Part shown: positions 1 to 8,133 of the stretch, one piece after another | Numbering within the stretch: position 1 is the first letter of the stretch | How the letters are laid out: each line of letters begins with the position of its first letter | Assembly (NCBI GenBank): GCA_016872815.1 | Contig: VGYY01000005.1 | Span: 1 to 37,048, forward strand | Reading direction: 5' to 3' | Length of the DNA: 37,048 bases | DNA from: Planctomycetota bacterium | Lineage (GTDB): Bacteria; Planctomycetota; B15-G4; SIAN01 | Notes under the pieces: model-generated | Seen by the model: the letters and a program-made list of their open reading frames with translations, nothing else | Databases searched by the model: none | What the model was told of the DNA's origin: nothing | Translations under genes and position numbers: made by a program

Positions 1-206
1 GCGAGCCAGCCGTCGCCGAGGTGTGGCAGCGGCGGCGCGGTCGCGCGTGCCGCCTCCCACGCCGCGCTGCGCGTGGCCGCGAGGTCGAGGCGCAGCGGAG
101 CCGCCGGCCCGGCAGACGACGGGGGCGGCGGCGCGGGGGACGCGGGAGCGTCGGTCGGTGCGGAGATGACGGGCTCGCGTGGGGAGGTCGTTCCCCCGGG
201 GAACAC
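1..206 (-). CDS. possible partial CDS at left edge, Pro/Ala-rich start
   Basis: One minus-strand frame stays open from at least 290 to the left edge and shows coding-like codon use, with nearly every third position G or C in the part nearest the edge. From a GTG at 206 it reads a Pro/Ala-rich stretch (PASPAPPPPSSAG) and then a more ordinary segment (LRLDLAATRSAAWEAA). The gene would lie downstream of the acetyltransferase on the same strand. The start is uncertain because no good ribosome binding site precedes the GTG and the frame stays open into the 3' end of the acetyltransferase gene. No domain can be assigned from about 68 residues. This could be the start of a real gene or a high-GC open frame. 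The rest of 1-289 holds nothing else I can support. Confidence 0.4.
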   Translation of the reverse strand, partial: MFPGGTTSPREPVISAPTDAPASPAPPPPSSAGPAAPLRLDLAATRSAAWEAARATAPPLPHLGDGWL

Positions 207-289
207 CCGGGGCGGGGAGGCTATCGACGCGGCGGGGGGAGCGGCTGTGATCGACCGAGGAGGCGCGGTCGCAGGCGGCCGCGCCGGGA

Positions 290-778
290 TCAGAGGGGCA
301 GGCGCTCGAGCACCTGGTAACCGGCGTCGACGAAGCCGTTCTTCCGGTAGGTCGCCTGCGCGCGGGTGTTGTGGCTCTCGACGTAGAGCCGCAGGCCGAT
401 CGCGCCGGCGTCGCGGCCATGGGCGATCACCCGATGCAGCAGCAGCTGGAACACGCCCTTGCCCCGCCACGCGGCATCGACGTAGACGCTCTGCAGCCAC
501 CAGAACAGGCCGTTGCGCCAATCGCTCCATTCGCTGGTGACCATCAGCTGGCCCACGACCGGGCCATGCGCCGGATCGCCCGCCACCGCGACGAAGTAGC
601 GGCCGAGCCGCGGATCCCGCAGCAGCGCGTCGACGCCGGCGGTCAGCGTCGCGTGGTCGAGCGCCTTGCCCTCGCTCTCCTGGGCCAGGCGATGGTTGAA
701 GTCGACGATGCGCGCGAGGTCGTCCAGGCGGCCGGCGCGGATCGAGAGTTCGGGGGACGGCTCCGCGGCGGCGGTCAT
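290..778 (-). CDS. GNAT family N-acetyltransferase
   Basis: A 162-residue protein of the usual length for a single-domain GCN5-related N-acetyltransferase, predicted to move an acetyl group from acetyl-CoA to an amine in the cytoplasm. The acetyl-CoA pyrophosphate loop appears as RGKGVFQ around residues 105-111, after the beta-4 strand LQSVYVDAAW. The C-terminal part has the usual LYVESHNTRAQATYRKNGF pattern, in which an Asn and a Tyr close the fold. The ATG at 778 overlaps the TGA of the upstream FG-GAP gene by four bases (ATGA), which fixes this start and suggests translational coupling. The acceptor substrate cannot be told from sequence. No link with the exported upstream protein is evident beyond co-transcription. 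Confidence 0.9.
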   Translation of the reverse strand: MTAAAEPSPELSIRAGRLDDLARIVDFNHRLAQESEGKALDHATLTAGVDALLRDPRLGRYFVAVAGDPAHGPVVGQLMVTSEWSDWRNGLFWWLQSVYVDAAWRGKGVFQLLLHRVIAHGRDAGAIGLRLYVESHNTRAQATYRKNGFVDAGYQVLERLPL

Positions 779-2556
779 TTCGCGTCCTCCTCGCGGATCA
801 CCAGCGAGCGTCCGGCGGCGCTGCCGGGGACGGCGTGCGTCGTCGTGCGGCCGGAACGCCAGCGCACCTCGAACTGCGCCTTCTCGGCCGGACCGCGCAG
901 CACGAAGTGCAGCCGGGGGTCGCAGGACGAGAGGTAGGAGTTGGAGCGATTCACCATGCGGACCTGCGCGCCGCCGCCATCGCGCAGGGTGGCGACGGCG
1001 CCGATCGCGTCGGTGGCCGGCGCTCTGCCGACGAGGCGGACCGTCAGCGGCGCGGGGCCGCCGGCGGCGCGCGGCAGATCGTTGCGGAGCAGGCGCGGCG
1101 GCGCGCCGACGTCCTTCACGTTCACGACGTAGTCGACGTCGCCGTCGTCGTCGAGGTCGCCGAAGGCGGCGCCGCGACTGACCCGCCCGACCTGGAAGTC
1201 GGGACCGAGCGTCGCCGAGATGTCGCTGAACCGGAAGCCGCCGTCGTTGCGGAACAGCCGGTCGGGATCGGCCGCCCTGAGGTCGAAGGCGCCGCCCATG
1301 ACCACCAGCAGGTCGAGATCCCCGTCCTGGTCGAAGTCGTGCATGCCGGAGCCCCAGGCTCCCTTGCCGACCAGCGGCGGCAGGACGCCCGCCTTGCCCG
1401 CGCACTCCTCGAAATGGGGATCCCCCGGCGCGCCGGGAGCGGCGTCGTTGCCGAGGTTGCGGAACAGCGCCGAGGTGAAGAGCGCCGGGACGAAGAGATC
1501 GAAGCGGCCGTCGCCGTCGACGTCGCCGACCGTGCCGTGCATCGACGGCATCGGTGCGCCGTTGCCGTCGCAGGCGACGCCGGCGGCGCCGCCGATCTCG
1601 GCGAAGCGACCCGTTCCGTCGTTCCGCCACGACACGTCGGGCTTCGAGTCGATCGCCTCGAACAGGTCGAGGTCGCCGTCGCCATCGAAGTCGCACGCCA
1701 CCGCGCCCATCGAGCGGCCGTCGGGGAACGCGAGTCCGGCCGCCGCGGTGATGTCGGTGAACTTCCCGTCGCCATCGTTGCGGTAGAGCAGCGACTGCTG
1801 GCCGGGATAGGACTCGGGCCCTTCGTAGGGGTACTCCTTCGGCAGGTGCGGGTCCTTGAAGGCGGGGTCGAAGGCGAGGTAGTTGGTCACGTAGAGGTCG
1901 AGGTCGAGGTCGCCGTCGGCGTCGAAGAAGACGGCGTTGACGCTCCACTTCGGCTGGCCGTTCAGCAGCGCCGGGCCCGCCACGCCGGCCGCCGCCGTCA
2001 CGTCGGCGAAGCGGCGCGTCCCGTCGGTCGCCACGTCGTTGCGCAGCAGGACGTTCGGTCCGCGGTTCAGCAGGAACAGGTCGTCATCGCCGTCGCCGTC
2101 GTAGTCAGCGGCCGCCGCGCCCATCCCGTAGGTGCCGCCGCCGATGCCGGCCGCGTCGGTCACGTCGGCGAACTTCATCCCGCCGAGGTTCCGGTAGAGG
2201 CGACTCCGTGCGCCGGAGCTCCGTTCCTTCCAGGCTGGATCGGTGAGTCCCGGCACGAAGGTGCCGTTGATCAGGAAGACGTCGAGCCTGCCGTCCCGGT
2301 CGAAGTCGAGCAGCGCCACGCCCGAGCCGGTGTCCTCGAGGATCTTCGAGAACTGGTCGTCGCCGAAGGTGTGGCGGAAGCCGTCGAGTCCGGAGCCGGC
2401 GACGACGTCGGTGAAGCGCCATGGCGAGCCGGCAGGCGCGTCGGCGGCCGGCGGTGGCTGCACCGGCGGGGACTGCCGGGCGGTGGCGGACCCGCCGACC
2501 GCGACGGCAGCGGCGAAGGCGGCGGATCGCACGACGGGAAACGTGCTCGACCTCAC
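775..2556 (-). CDS. exported FG-GAP/VCBS repeat protein with C-terminal ASPIC/UnbV domain (CRTAC1-like)
   Basis: A 593-residue predicted extracytoplasmic beta-propeller protein. From a GTG at 2556 it begins with a Sec-type signal (RSSTFPVVRSAAFAAAVAVGG, cleavage near TARQ). GGAG lies nine bases upstream of this GTG; the frame is open further upstream, but that part reads as Arg/Cys-rich non-coding sequence. Repeated calcium-binding motifs of the DxDxDGxxD type follow (DFDRDGRLDVF, DYDGDGDDDLF, DFDGDGDLDLF, DVDGDGRFDLF, DFDQDGDLDLL, DLDDDGDVDYV), typical of FG-GAP/VCBS propellers. The last ~90 residues match the ASPIC/UnbV domain (LTVRLVGRAPATDAIGA, then VRWRSGRTTTH). Such proteins are common in Planctomycetota and Acidobacteriota. 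Their molecular role is unknown, with adhesion or ligand binding the usual inference. Confidence 0.93.
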   Translation of the reverse strand: MRSSTFPVVRSAAFAAAVAVGGSATARQSPPVQPPPAADAPAGSPWRFTDVVAGSGLDGFRHTFGDDQFSKILEDTGSGVALLDFDRDGRLDVFLINGTFVPGLTDPAWKERSSGARSRLYRNLGGMKFADVTDAAGIGGGTYGMGAAAADYDGDGDDDLFLLNRGPNVLLRNDVATDGTRRFADVTAAAGVAGPALLNGQPKWSVNAVFFDADGDLDLDLYVTNYLAFDPAFKDPHLPKEYPYEGPESYPGQQSLLYRNDGDGKFTDITAAAGLAFPDGRSMGAVACDFDGDGDLDLFEAIDSKPDVSWRNDGTGRFAEIGGAAGVACDGNGAPMPSMHGTVGDVDGDGRFDLFVPALFTSALFRNLGNDAAPGAPGDPHFEECAGKAGVLPPLVGKGAWGSGMHDFDQDGDLDLLVVMGGAFDLRAADPDRLFRNDGGFRFSDISATLGPDFQVGRVSRGAAFGDLDDDGDVDYVVNVKDVGAPPRLLRNDLPRAAGGPAPLTVRLVGRAPATDAIGAVATLRDGGGAQVRMVNRSNSYLSSCDPRLHFVLRGPAEKAQFEVRWRSGRTTTHAVPGSAAGRSLVIREEDAK

Positions 2557-2720
2557 GTCGGAGTTCTCCGGGGCTTGCGCCGATCGCGACGGCGACGCTG
2601 CGGCGCGGCCCTGCCAAGGGTCGCGGACGACCTTAGCGGCCGGGGAGCAGCGGCTAACATCCGCCCCCCTCGCGCCGCCGGCCCGGCCGCGACGCCATCG
2701 CCGCAGGCATCGCTCCCCGC
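2557..2720. promoter_or_regulatory. divergent intergenic region, FG-GAP gene / molybdenum hydroxylase operon
   Basis: These 164 bases separate two divergently transcribed units and must hold the promoters of both unless the transcripts start elsewhere. I see no convincing -35/-10 pair. A ribosome binding site GGAG lies just upstream of the leftward GTG. No Shine-Dalgarno sequence is visible immediately upstream of the rightward ATG at 2721, so that start may be inefficient or leaderless. Confidence 0.4.
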
Positions 2721-3275
2721 ATGACCGCCGTGACCCATCTCCTGCGCCTCGACGTGAACGGCAGCACCGTCGACGTGGCGGCACCGGCCCATTGGACGCT
2801 GCTCGAGGTGCTGCGCTACCGGCTGGCGCTGACCGGCAGCAAACAGGGGTGCGACAAGGGCGACTGCGGGGCGTGCACGGTGCTGTTCGATGGCAAGGCG
2901 CGCCTCGCCTGCATCACGCTTGCCGCCGACGCGGTCGGCCATCGCGTGACGACGATCGAGGGGCTGGTCACGCCGGCCGGCCTCGACGTGCTGCAGCGCA
3001 CCTTCGACGAAGCGGGGGCGCTCCAGTGCGGCTTCTGCCAGCCGGGGATGATCGTCGCGGCGCGCGCCTGCCTCGACCGCAAGCCGGACGCGACGCGCGC
3101 CGAGATCAAGGAGGCGCTCGCCTCGAACCTCTGCCGCTGCACCGGCTACACCAAGATCTTCGAGGCGGTCGAGCAGGCGGTCCGCGCCGGCAAGGCGGCC
3201 CACGTCGGCGGCCCCGCGAGCCTGCTCCCGAGCGGCGATGCCACACCCGCCCCCGCGAGCGGAGCCGCGCGATGA
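2721..3275 (+). CDS. molybdenum hydroxylase [2Fe-2S] small subunit (4-hydroxybenzoyl-CoA reductase gamma-like)
   Basis: A 184-residue electron-transfer subunit of a xanthine oxidase family enzyme, slightly longer than the usual ~160 because of an Ala/Pro-rich tail. The plant-type ferredoxin cluster site is CDKGDCGACTVLFDG (C44, C49, C52) with C64 downstream. The second, all-helical [2Fe-2S] site is CGFCQPGM (C103, C106) and NLCRCTGY (C138, C140). There is no signal peptide, so the complex should be cytoplasmic. It is the first gene of a small-large-medium operon. Its TGA overlaps the ATG of the large subunit (ATGA). It passes electrons between the molybdenum site and the FAD subunit. The assignment to the family is secure; the 4-HBCR-like subtype rests mainly on the FAD subunit at 5704-6738. 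Confidence 0.93.
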   Translation: MTAVTHLLRLDVNGSTVDVAAPAHWTLLEVLRYRLALTGSKQGCDKGDCGACTVLFDGKARLACITLAADAVGHRVTTIEGLVTPAGLDVLQRTFDEAGALQCGFCQPGMIVAARACLDRKPDATRAEIKEALASNLCRCTGYTKIFEAVEQAVRAGKAAHVGGPASLLPSGDATPAPASGAAR

Positions 3276-5704
3276 GCAGCTCCCACGGTTCCGGCAAGCC
3301 GCCCGCCGACCGCGCCGATCCGCTGCAGCACGCGCGGTCGCCGAATCGCACCTTCGGGCCGCAGCCGCCCGGCGAGCAGTTCGAGGTCATCGGCAAGCGG
3401 CTGCGGAAGGTCGACGGCGCCGGCAAGGCGACCGGCGAGGCGCTCTACACCGACGACCTCGCGCTGCCGGGGATGCTCCACGGCAAGACGCTGCGCAGCC
3501 CCCATCCGCACGCGCGGATCAAGCGGATCGACACCACCAAGGCCGAGGCGCTCGCGGGGGTCTTCGGCGTCGTGACCGGCGCCGAGATGCCGGCCCGCTT
3601 CGGCGTCATCCCGTGGACGCCCGACGAGACGGCGCTCTGCATCGACAAGGTGCGCTTCATCGGCGACCCGGTCGCTGCGGTCGCCGCCGTCGACGAGGAG
3701 ACGGCGACCCGCGCGCTCGACCTGATCGAGGTCGACTACGAGCAACTGCCGGCGCTGTTCGATCCGGCCGAGGCGCTCGCGCGCAAGGACGTGCTGGTCC
3801 ACGAGGGGAACAAGCACGGGAACATCACCAAGGAGGTCCTGCTCGAGTTCGGCGATCCCGACGGGGCGCTCGCCAAGTCCGACTTCGTGGTCGAGGACGA
3901 CTACTTCTTCCACGGCACGGCGCACGCGCCGATCGAGACCCACGTCGCACTGGCGCGTTACGGTTCGGACGGAGTGCTGACGCTCTGGTCGGCGACGCAG
4001 ATCCCGCACTACGTCCACCGCGAGCTGGCGAAGGTCCTCGACCTCCCGGCGCCGCAGATCCGCGTGATCCAGCCCTGCCTCGGCGGCGCGTTCGGCGGCA
4101 AGAGCGACCCTTTCAGCCTCGAGTTCTGCGCGGCGAAGCTGGCGATGAAGACGCGCCGGCCGGTCAAGTTCCTCTACACGCGCGAGGAGGAGTTCTACGC
4201 CCACCGCGGCCGCCACCCGATGGCGATGCGCTTCAAGACCGGCCTCTCCAAGGACGGCAGGATCACCGCCGTCGACAGCAAGATCCTGATCGACGGCGGC
4301 GCCTACTCGAGCTTCGGCCTGGTCACGACCTACTACTCGGGTCAGCTCCTCACCGGCCCGCACCAGATCCCGAACTACCGCTTCCACTCGACGCGCGTCT
4401 TCACCAACAAGCCCCCCTGCGGCCCCAAGCGCGGCCACGGCAGCGTGCAGCCGCGCTTCGCGCTCGAAGTGCAGCTCGACCGGCTGGCGGAGAAGGCGGG
4501 GCTCGACCCGATCGAGGTGCGCCGGCGCAACTTCCAGGGCGCCTACACCACGACGGTGAACGGCCAGCGTGTGACCAGCAACGGCTTCGATCAGTGCCTC
4601 GACGTCGTCGAGAAGGCGAGCGGCTGGAAGGAGCGGCGCGGGAAGCTCGGCCGCGGCCGCGGACTCGGCGTCGCCGGCTCGATGTACATCAGCGGCACCA
4701 ACTACTGCATCTACCCGAACGACATGCCGCAGGCGGGGATCCAGATCAAGGTCGACCGCAGCGGCCTCGTGACCGTCTTCAGCGGCGCCAGCGACATCGG
4801 CCAGGGCTCGAACTCGGTCGCCGCCTACATCGTGGCCGAGGAACTGGGCATGCGCGTCGAGGACGTGCGGGTGGTCGCCGCCGACAGCGACCTCTGCCCG
4901 GTCGACCTCGGCGCCTACAGCTCGCGCATCACCTTCATGGTCGGCAACGCGGCGGTCCACGCCGCGCGCAAGCTGCGCAAGCAGGTGCAGGCGGCCGTCG
5001 CGCAGGAGTGGGGGATCGAACCGGAACGGGTCGTGCTGGCCGGCGGCTTCGCCTTCGACAAGGACGATCGCGGCAAGGCGATCACCAGCGCCAAGGCGTT
5101 CCAGATCACCGAGGCGGTGCTCGAGACGCTCGGTTCGACCGGCTCCTACAACACGCCGAACCTCGGCGGCGATTACCGCGGCGGCACCATCGGGGCGAGC
5201 CCCGCCTACTCGTTCACGGCGTGCGTCGCCGAAGTCGAGGTCGACGAGGAGACCGGCATCGTCACGGTGCCGCACGTCTGGACCGCGCACGACTGCGGCC
5301 GCGCGCTGGCACCGGTGCTGGTGGAGGGGCAGATCGAGGGCAGCGCCTACATGGGCTTCGGCGAGGTCTTCCTCGAGCACCACGACGTGAACCGCTACGG
5401 GCTCCACGCGCGGCCGAACCTGCTCGACTACACGATCCCCACCTCGGTCGACTGCCCCGAGTTCCACGCCTCCTACGTCGAGTCGCTCGACCCGGAGGGG
5501 CCGTACGGCGCCAAGGAGGCAGGCGAGGGGCCGCTCCATCCGACGATCCCGGCGATCGCCAACGCGATCCACGATGCGTGCGGCATCTGGCTGACCAAGT
5601 TGCCGTTCACGCCGGCGAAGGTGGTGGCGGCGTTGCAGGCGCGCGATGCGGCGCGAGCGGCGGGTGGCGGTGCGAACGGCACGGCGAACGGGAGGGCGCA
5701 CTGA
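3272..5704 (+). CDS. molybdenum hydroxylase large (molybdopterin cytosine dinucleotide) subunit, 4-hydroxybenzoyl-CoA reductase alpha-like
   Basis: An 810-residue catalytic subunit. An N-terminal aldehyde oxidase a/b hammerhead domain (about 40-165, VIGKRLRKVDGAGKATGEALYTDD) is followed by the molybdopterin-binding domains. LGGAFGGKSDP (270-280) is the Mo-site loop and PPCGPKRGHGSVQPRFALE (381-399) the dithiolene region, in a form I recall from 4-hydroxybenzoyl-CoA reductase alpha subunits. ASDIGQG (507-512) is a further cofactor loop. GAKEAGEGP (746-754) contains the expected catalytic Glu, E749. Xanthine or CO dehydrogenases usually differ in the 381-399 segment. The likely reaction is reductive dehydroxylation of an aromatic CoA thioester or a related hydroxylation; the substrate cannot be fixed from sequence. 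Its start overlaps the small-subunit stop, and its TGA shares one base with the next ATG (TGATG). Confidence 0.92.
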   Translation: MSSSHGSGKPPADRADPLQHARSPNRTFGPQPPGEQFEVIGKRLRKVDGAGKATGEALYTDDLALPGMLHGKTLRSPHPHARIKRIDTTKAEALAGVFGVVTGAEMPARFGVIPWTPDETALCIDKVRFIGDPVAAVAAVDEETATRALDLIEVDYEQLPALFDPAEALARKDVLVHEGNKHGNITKEVLLEFGDPDGALAKSDFVVEDDYFFHGTAHAPIETHVALARYGSDGVLTLWSATQIPHYVHRELAKVLDLPAPQIRVIQPCLGGAFGGKSDPFSLEFCAAKLAMKTRRPVKFLYTREEEFYAHRGRHPMAMRFKTGLSKDGRITAVDSKILIDGGAYSSFGLVTTYYSGQLLTGPHQIPNYRFHSTRVFTNKPPCGPKRGHGSVQPRFALEVQLDRLAEKAGLDPIEVRRRNFQGAYTTTVNGQRVTSNGFDQCLDVVEKASGWKERRGKLGRGRGLGVAGSMYISGTNYCIYPNDMPQAGIQIKVDRSGLVTVFSGASDIGQGSNSVAAYIVAEELGMRVEDVRVVAADSDLCPVDLGAYSSRITFMVGNAAVHAARKLRKQVQAAVAQEWGIEPERVVLAGGFAFDKDDRGKAITSAKAFQITEAVLETLGSTGSYNTPNLGGDYRGGTIGASPAYSFTACVAEVEVDEETGIVTVPHVWTAHDCGRALAPVLVEGQIEGSAYMGFGEVFLEHHDVNRYGLHARPNLLDYTIPTSVDCPEFHASYVESLDPEGPYGAKEAGEGPLHPTIPAIANAIHDACGIWLTKLPFTPAKVVAALQARDAARAAGGGANGTANGRAH

Positions 5705-6738
5705 TGTTGCGGCTCGAACCGTTCGCGTTCGCGAGACCAGGCAGCGTCGATGAGGCGGTCGCGCTGCTGGCGAAGCACGGCCGCGCGGCCAGACTGATCG
5801 CCGGCGGCACCGACGTGATGCCGAACCTGAAGCACGGCCTCTACGAGCCGGAGGTGGTGATCGGCCTCTCCGCCGTGGCCGAACTGCGCGGGATCGCGCT
5901 CGAGGGCGGCGGTGCCGCCGCGAACGGCTCCGACGGCGAGCTGGTGATCGGCGCGATGACCACGCTCGCGGAGGTCGAGAGCCATCCGCTGGTGCTGGCG
6001 CGCGCGCCCGGCCTGGCGCAGGCGGCGCGATCCGTCGCCGGCCCGACGCAGCGGACGATGGGGACGCTCGGCGGCAACGTCTGCCTCGATACCCGCTGCG
6101 TCTGGATCAACCAGAGCCACTTCTGGCGCAAGAGCCTCGGCTACTGCCTGAAGAAGGACGGCACCGTCTGCCACGTGGTGCAGGGCGGCAAGAGCTGCGT
6201 GGCCGCCGCCAGCAACGACACGGCGACGCTGTTGTGCGCGCTCGGTGCGACGCTGGTGATCCGCAGCGCGCGCGGCGTGCGCGCGGTGGCGATCCGCGAC
6301 TTCTACAAGCCCGACGGCGCGATGAACCAGCGCCTCGAGCCCGATGAGCTCTTGACGCAGATCCGCGTGCCCGCGCCGCGCCGCTCCAGCGGCGCGAGCT
6401 GGTCGGGCTACGCCAAGCTGCGCGCGCGCAACTCGATCGACTTCCCCAAGCTCTCGATCGCGGTGGCATGGACCACCGACCGCGTCGGCGCGATCGACGA
6501 CGCCACGCTCGTGGTGAGCGCCATCGCCGCCGTGCCGCGCGTCATCGCCGGCATCGCCGACCTCGCCCGCGGCGGCCGCGCCGACGACCCGGCGCTGATC
6601 GCCCGCCTCGGCGAGCAGGCGCGCAAGGTGACGATCCCGCTCACCAACATCGACGGCGACACCGGCTGGCGCCGCGCGATGGTGCCGGTCTTCGTGAAGC
6701 GGGCATTCGCCGCGGCGCGCATGGCGACGACGGGCTGA
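5704..6738 (+). CDS. molybdenum hydroxylase FAD subunit with extra [4Fe-4S] loop (4-hydroxybenzoyl-CoA reductase beta-like)
   Basis: A 344-residue FAD-binding subunit of the CO dehydrogenase medium-chain family. The FAD motifs are IAGGTDVMP (32-40) and TLGGNVC (121-127). An insert after the second motif carries C132, C148, C156 and C165. Their spacing of 16, 8 and 9 residues is the one I recall for the additional [4Fe-4S] cluster of Thauera 4-hydroxybenzoyl-CoA reductase beta; a fifth Cys, C127, lies just before. The motif NQSHFWRKSLGYCLKKDG is typical of that subfamily and absent from ordinary xanthine dehydrogenase medium subunits. The extra cluster lets low-potential electrons enter, so this enzyme may run reductively. 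It ends the operon; no CoA ligase, thiolase or ring-reductase gene lies nearby. Confidence 0.92.
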   Translation: MLRLEPFAFARPGSVDEAVALLAKHGRAARLIAGGTDVMPNLKHGLYEPEVVIGLSAVAELRGIALEGGGAAANGSDGELVIGAMTTLAEVESHPLVLARAPGLAQAARSVAGPTQRTMGTLGGNVCLDTRCVWINQSHFWRKSLGYCLKKDGTVCHVVQGGKSCVAAASNDTATLLCALGATLVIRSARGVRAVAIRDFYKPDGAMNQRLEPDELLTQIRVPAPRRSSGASWSGYAKLRARNSIDFPKLSIAVAWTTDRVGAIDDATLVVSAIAAVPRVIAGIADLARGGRADDPALIARLGEQARKVTIPLTNIDGDTGWRRAMVPVFVKRAFAAARMATTG

Positions 6739-6771
6739 GCGAGCTCGCGCGGGGTCGGGAAGGAGCAGAGC

Positions 6772-7593
6772 ATGCGAGTCGGGCGCGCGCAGTGGCTGGC
6801 GGCGAGCCTCGTCGCGGCGGCGCTCGTCGGTTGCCGTTCCGTCGGCGCTGCCGACGGCACGGCCGGACCGGCGGCGGCAGTCGCGCCGCGGGCGCAGGCT
6901 CAGGCGGCCGCTGCGCCGGCGACCGCGCCAGTTGCAGCGCCGAAGTTCGGCCCCGACGGCCTGCCGATCGTCGACGTAGCGGCGATCAACCAGCCGTTCC
7001 TCGAGGCGAAAGAGGTCGCGAAGTTCGTCGCGCGTTTCGAGCGCGAGAGCCGCGAGATCTTCACCGACCGGGTCGCGATCGCCGACGCAGTCCGGTTGCG
7101 TCCGGGCGATCGGGTGGCCGACGTCGGCGCCGGTACCGGGCTGTTCGCGCCGTACTTCTCGCTGGCGGTCGGGGCGCACGGCAAGGTGATCGCGGTCGAC
7201 ATCGCGCCGCTCTTCCTCGAGCACGTCCGCCAGCGCACGCTGCTCGACAGCCTGCCGAACGTGACGACGCTGCTCTGCGACCAGGCGACGACGAACCTGC
7301 CGTCAGGCAGCGTCGACGTCGTCTTCATCTGCGACACCTACCACCACTTCGAGCAGCCCGCGGCGACGCTCGCGTCGATCCATGCCGCGCTGGTGCCGGG
7401 CGGTCGCCTGGTCGTGATCGACTTCCACAAGATCAAGGGGCAGTCGAGCGACTTCGTCATGGGCCACGTGCGCGCCGACGAGGCGACGGCCGTGGCCGAG
7501 ATCACCGCCGCCGGCTTCGCGCCGGTGCGGCGCGAGGGGTTCCTGAAGGAAAACTGGTTCCGCGAGTTCGTGCGCACGGAAAGCGGCCGATGA
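6772..7593 (+). CDS. class I SAM-dependent methyltransferase with lipoprotein signal
   Basis: A 273-residue protein with a hydrophobic N-terminus ending in a lipobox (LVGC, C21), then an Ala/Pro-rich linker (22-60) and a Rossmann-fold methyltransferase domain. Motif I is VADVGAGTGLF (115-125), the acidic end of beta-2 is VIAVDIAP, and the motif IV region is FICDTYHHFEQP. A strong AAGGAG lies six bases upstream of the ATG at 6772. The sequence predicts export and lipidation, yet S-adenosylmethionine is a cytoplasmic cofactor, so either the signal is not used or the protein has another role. Similar signal-bearing methyltransferase-fold proteins are known in several phyla and are uncharacterised. 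Its TGA overlaps the ATG of the next, interrupted gene (ATGA). Confidence 0.85.
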   Translation: MRVGRAQWLAASLVAAALVGCRSVGAADGTAGPAAAVAPRAQAQAAAAPATAPVAAPKFGPDGLPIVDVAAINQPFLEAKEVAKFVARFERESREIFTDRVAIADAVRLRPGDRVADVGAGTGLFAPYFSLAVGAHGKVIAVDIAPLFLEHVRQRTLLDSLPNVTTLLCDQATTNLPSGSVDVVFICDTYHHFEQPAATLASIHAALVPGGRLVVIDFHKIKGQSSDFVMGHVRADEATAVAEITAAGFAPVRREGFLKENWFREFVRTESGR

Positions 7594-8072
7594 TCCGATC
7601 CCTGCTGGCGATGGCGTTCGCCGCCATGGACGGCGAGTGGCGCGGCGAGGCGTGGACGCTGCTGCCCGAAGGATCGAAGCACGTGCTGACGCAGACCGAG
7701 CGGGTCGGCCCGTTCCTCGACGGCACGGTGCGCGTCATCGCGGGACGCGGCCACGAGGCGGACGGCTCGGTGAGCTTCAATGCGCTCGGCGTCCTCTACT
7801 TCGATCCCGACCAGAAGGCGCTGCGGATGCGCTCGTGGACCCAGGGCCGCACCGGCGAGTTCCCGGTCACCCGCACCGCCACCGGCTTCACCTGAGAGAT
7901 GCCGGCCGGCCCGATGACGATCCGCTACACCGCCACGATCGAAGGCGACTCGTGGCATGAGGTCGGCCACCGCCTCGTCCCGGGCCGCGAGCCGCAGATC
8001 TTCAACGAGATGACGCTGCGCCGCCTCGGCGACAGCGACTGGCCGGCGGCCGGCGCGGTGGCGCGGGAGTAG
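7590..8072 (+). pseudogene. conserved hypothetical protein interrupted by an in-frame TGA at codon 102
   Basis: One frame runs from the ATG at 7590 to the TAG at 8070-8072 (161 codons) and is broken only by a TGA at 7893-7895. The first part (101 residues) contains DGEWRGEAWTLLPEG and QTERVGPFLDGTVRVI. The part after the stop contains MPAGPMTIRYTATIEGDSWH and ends RRLGDSDWPAAGAVARE. I recall both halves as consecutive parts of one uncharacterised family, with Trp at the interrupted site (GFT-stop-EMPAGP versus a Trp-Glu/aliphatic pair in relatives). A TGG to TGA change would explain the break. TGA is the normal stop codon elsewhere in the window, so a reassigned code is unlikely. Nonsense mutation and sequencing error are the leading explanations; read-through is possible. 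The start overlaps the methyltransferase stop, so the two genes are coupled. Confidence 0.8.
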
Positions 8073-8133
8073 GCGGCGCGCGACCCGCGGCGGCCAGCCA
8101 GCGCGGAGGCGTCGGCGGGAGCAGCTGCCGCGC

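Noticed and set aside
835-2724. Long plus-strand open frame (about 629 codons) opposite the FG-GAP gene
   Set aside because: The opposite strand encodes a clear FG-GAP/ASPIC protein. The antisense product is a Val/Glu/Arg-rich mirror of its codons, as expected in very GC-rich DNA.
3146-5701. Minus-strand open frame of about 851 codons opposite the molybdenum hydroxylase large subunit
   Set aside because: Arg/Asp/Val-rich antisense translation without domains; the plus strand encodes a well-recognised enzyme over the same bases.
7893-7895. TGA as selenocysteine or Trp codon (alternative genetic code)
   Set aside because: TGA ends many intact genes here and TGG is used for Trp throughout. The interrupted site corresponds to Trp, not Cys/Sec, and no selenocysteine insertion element was recognised.
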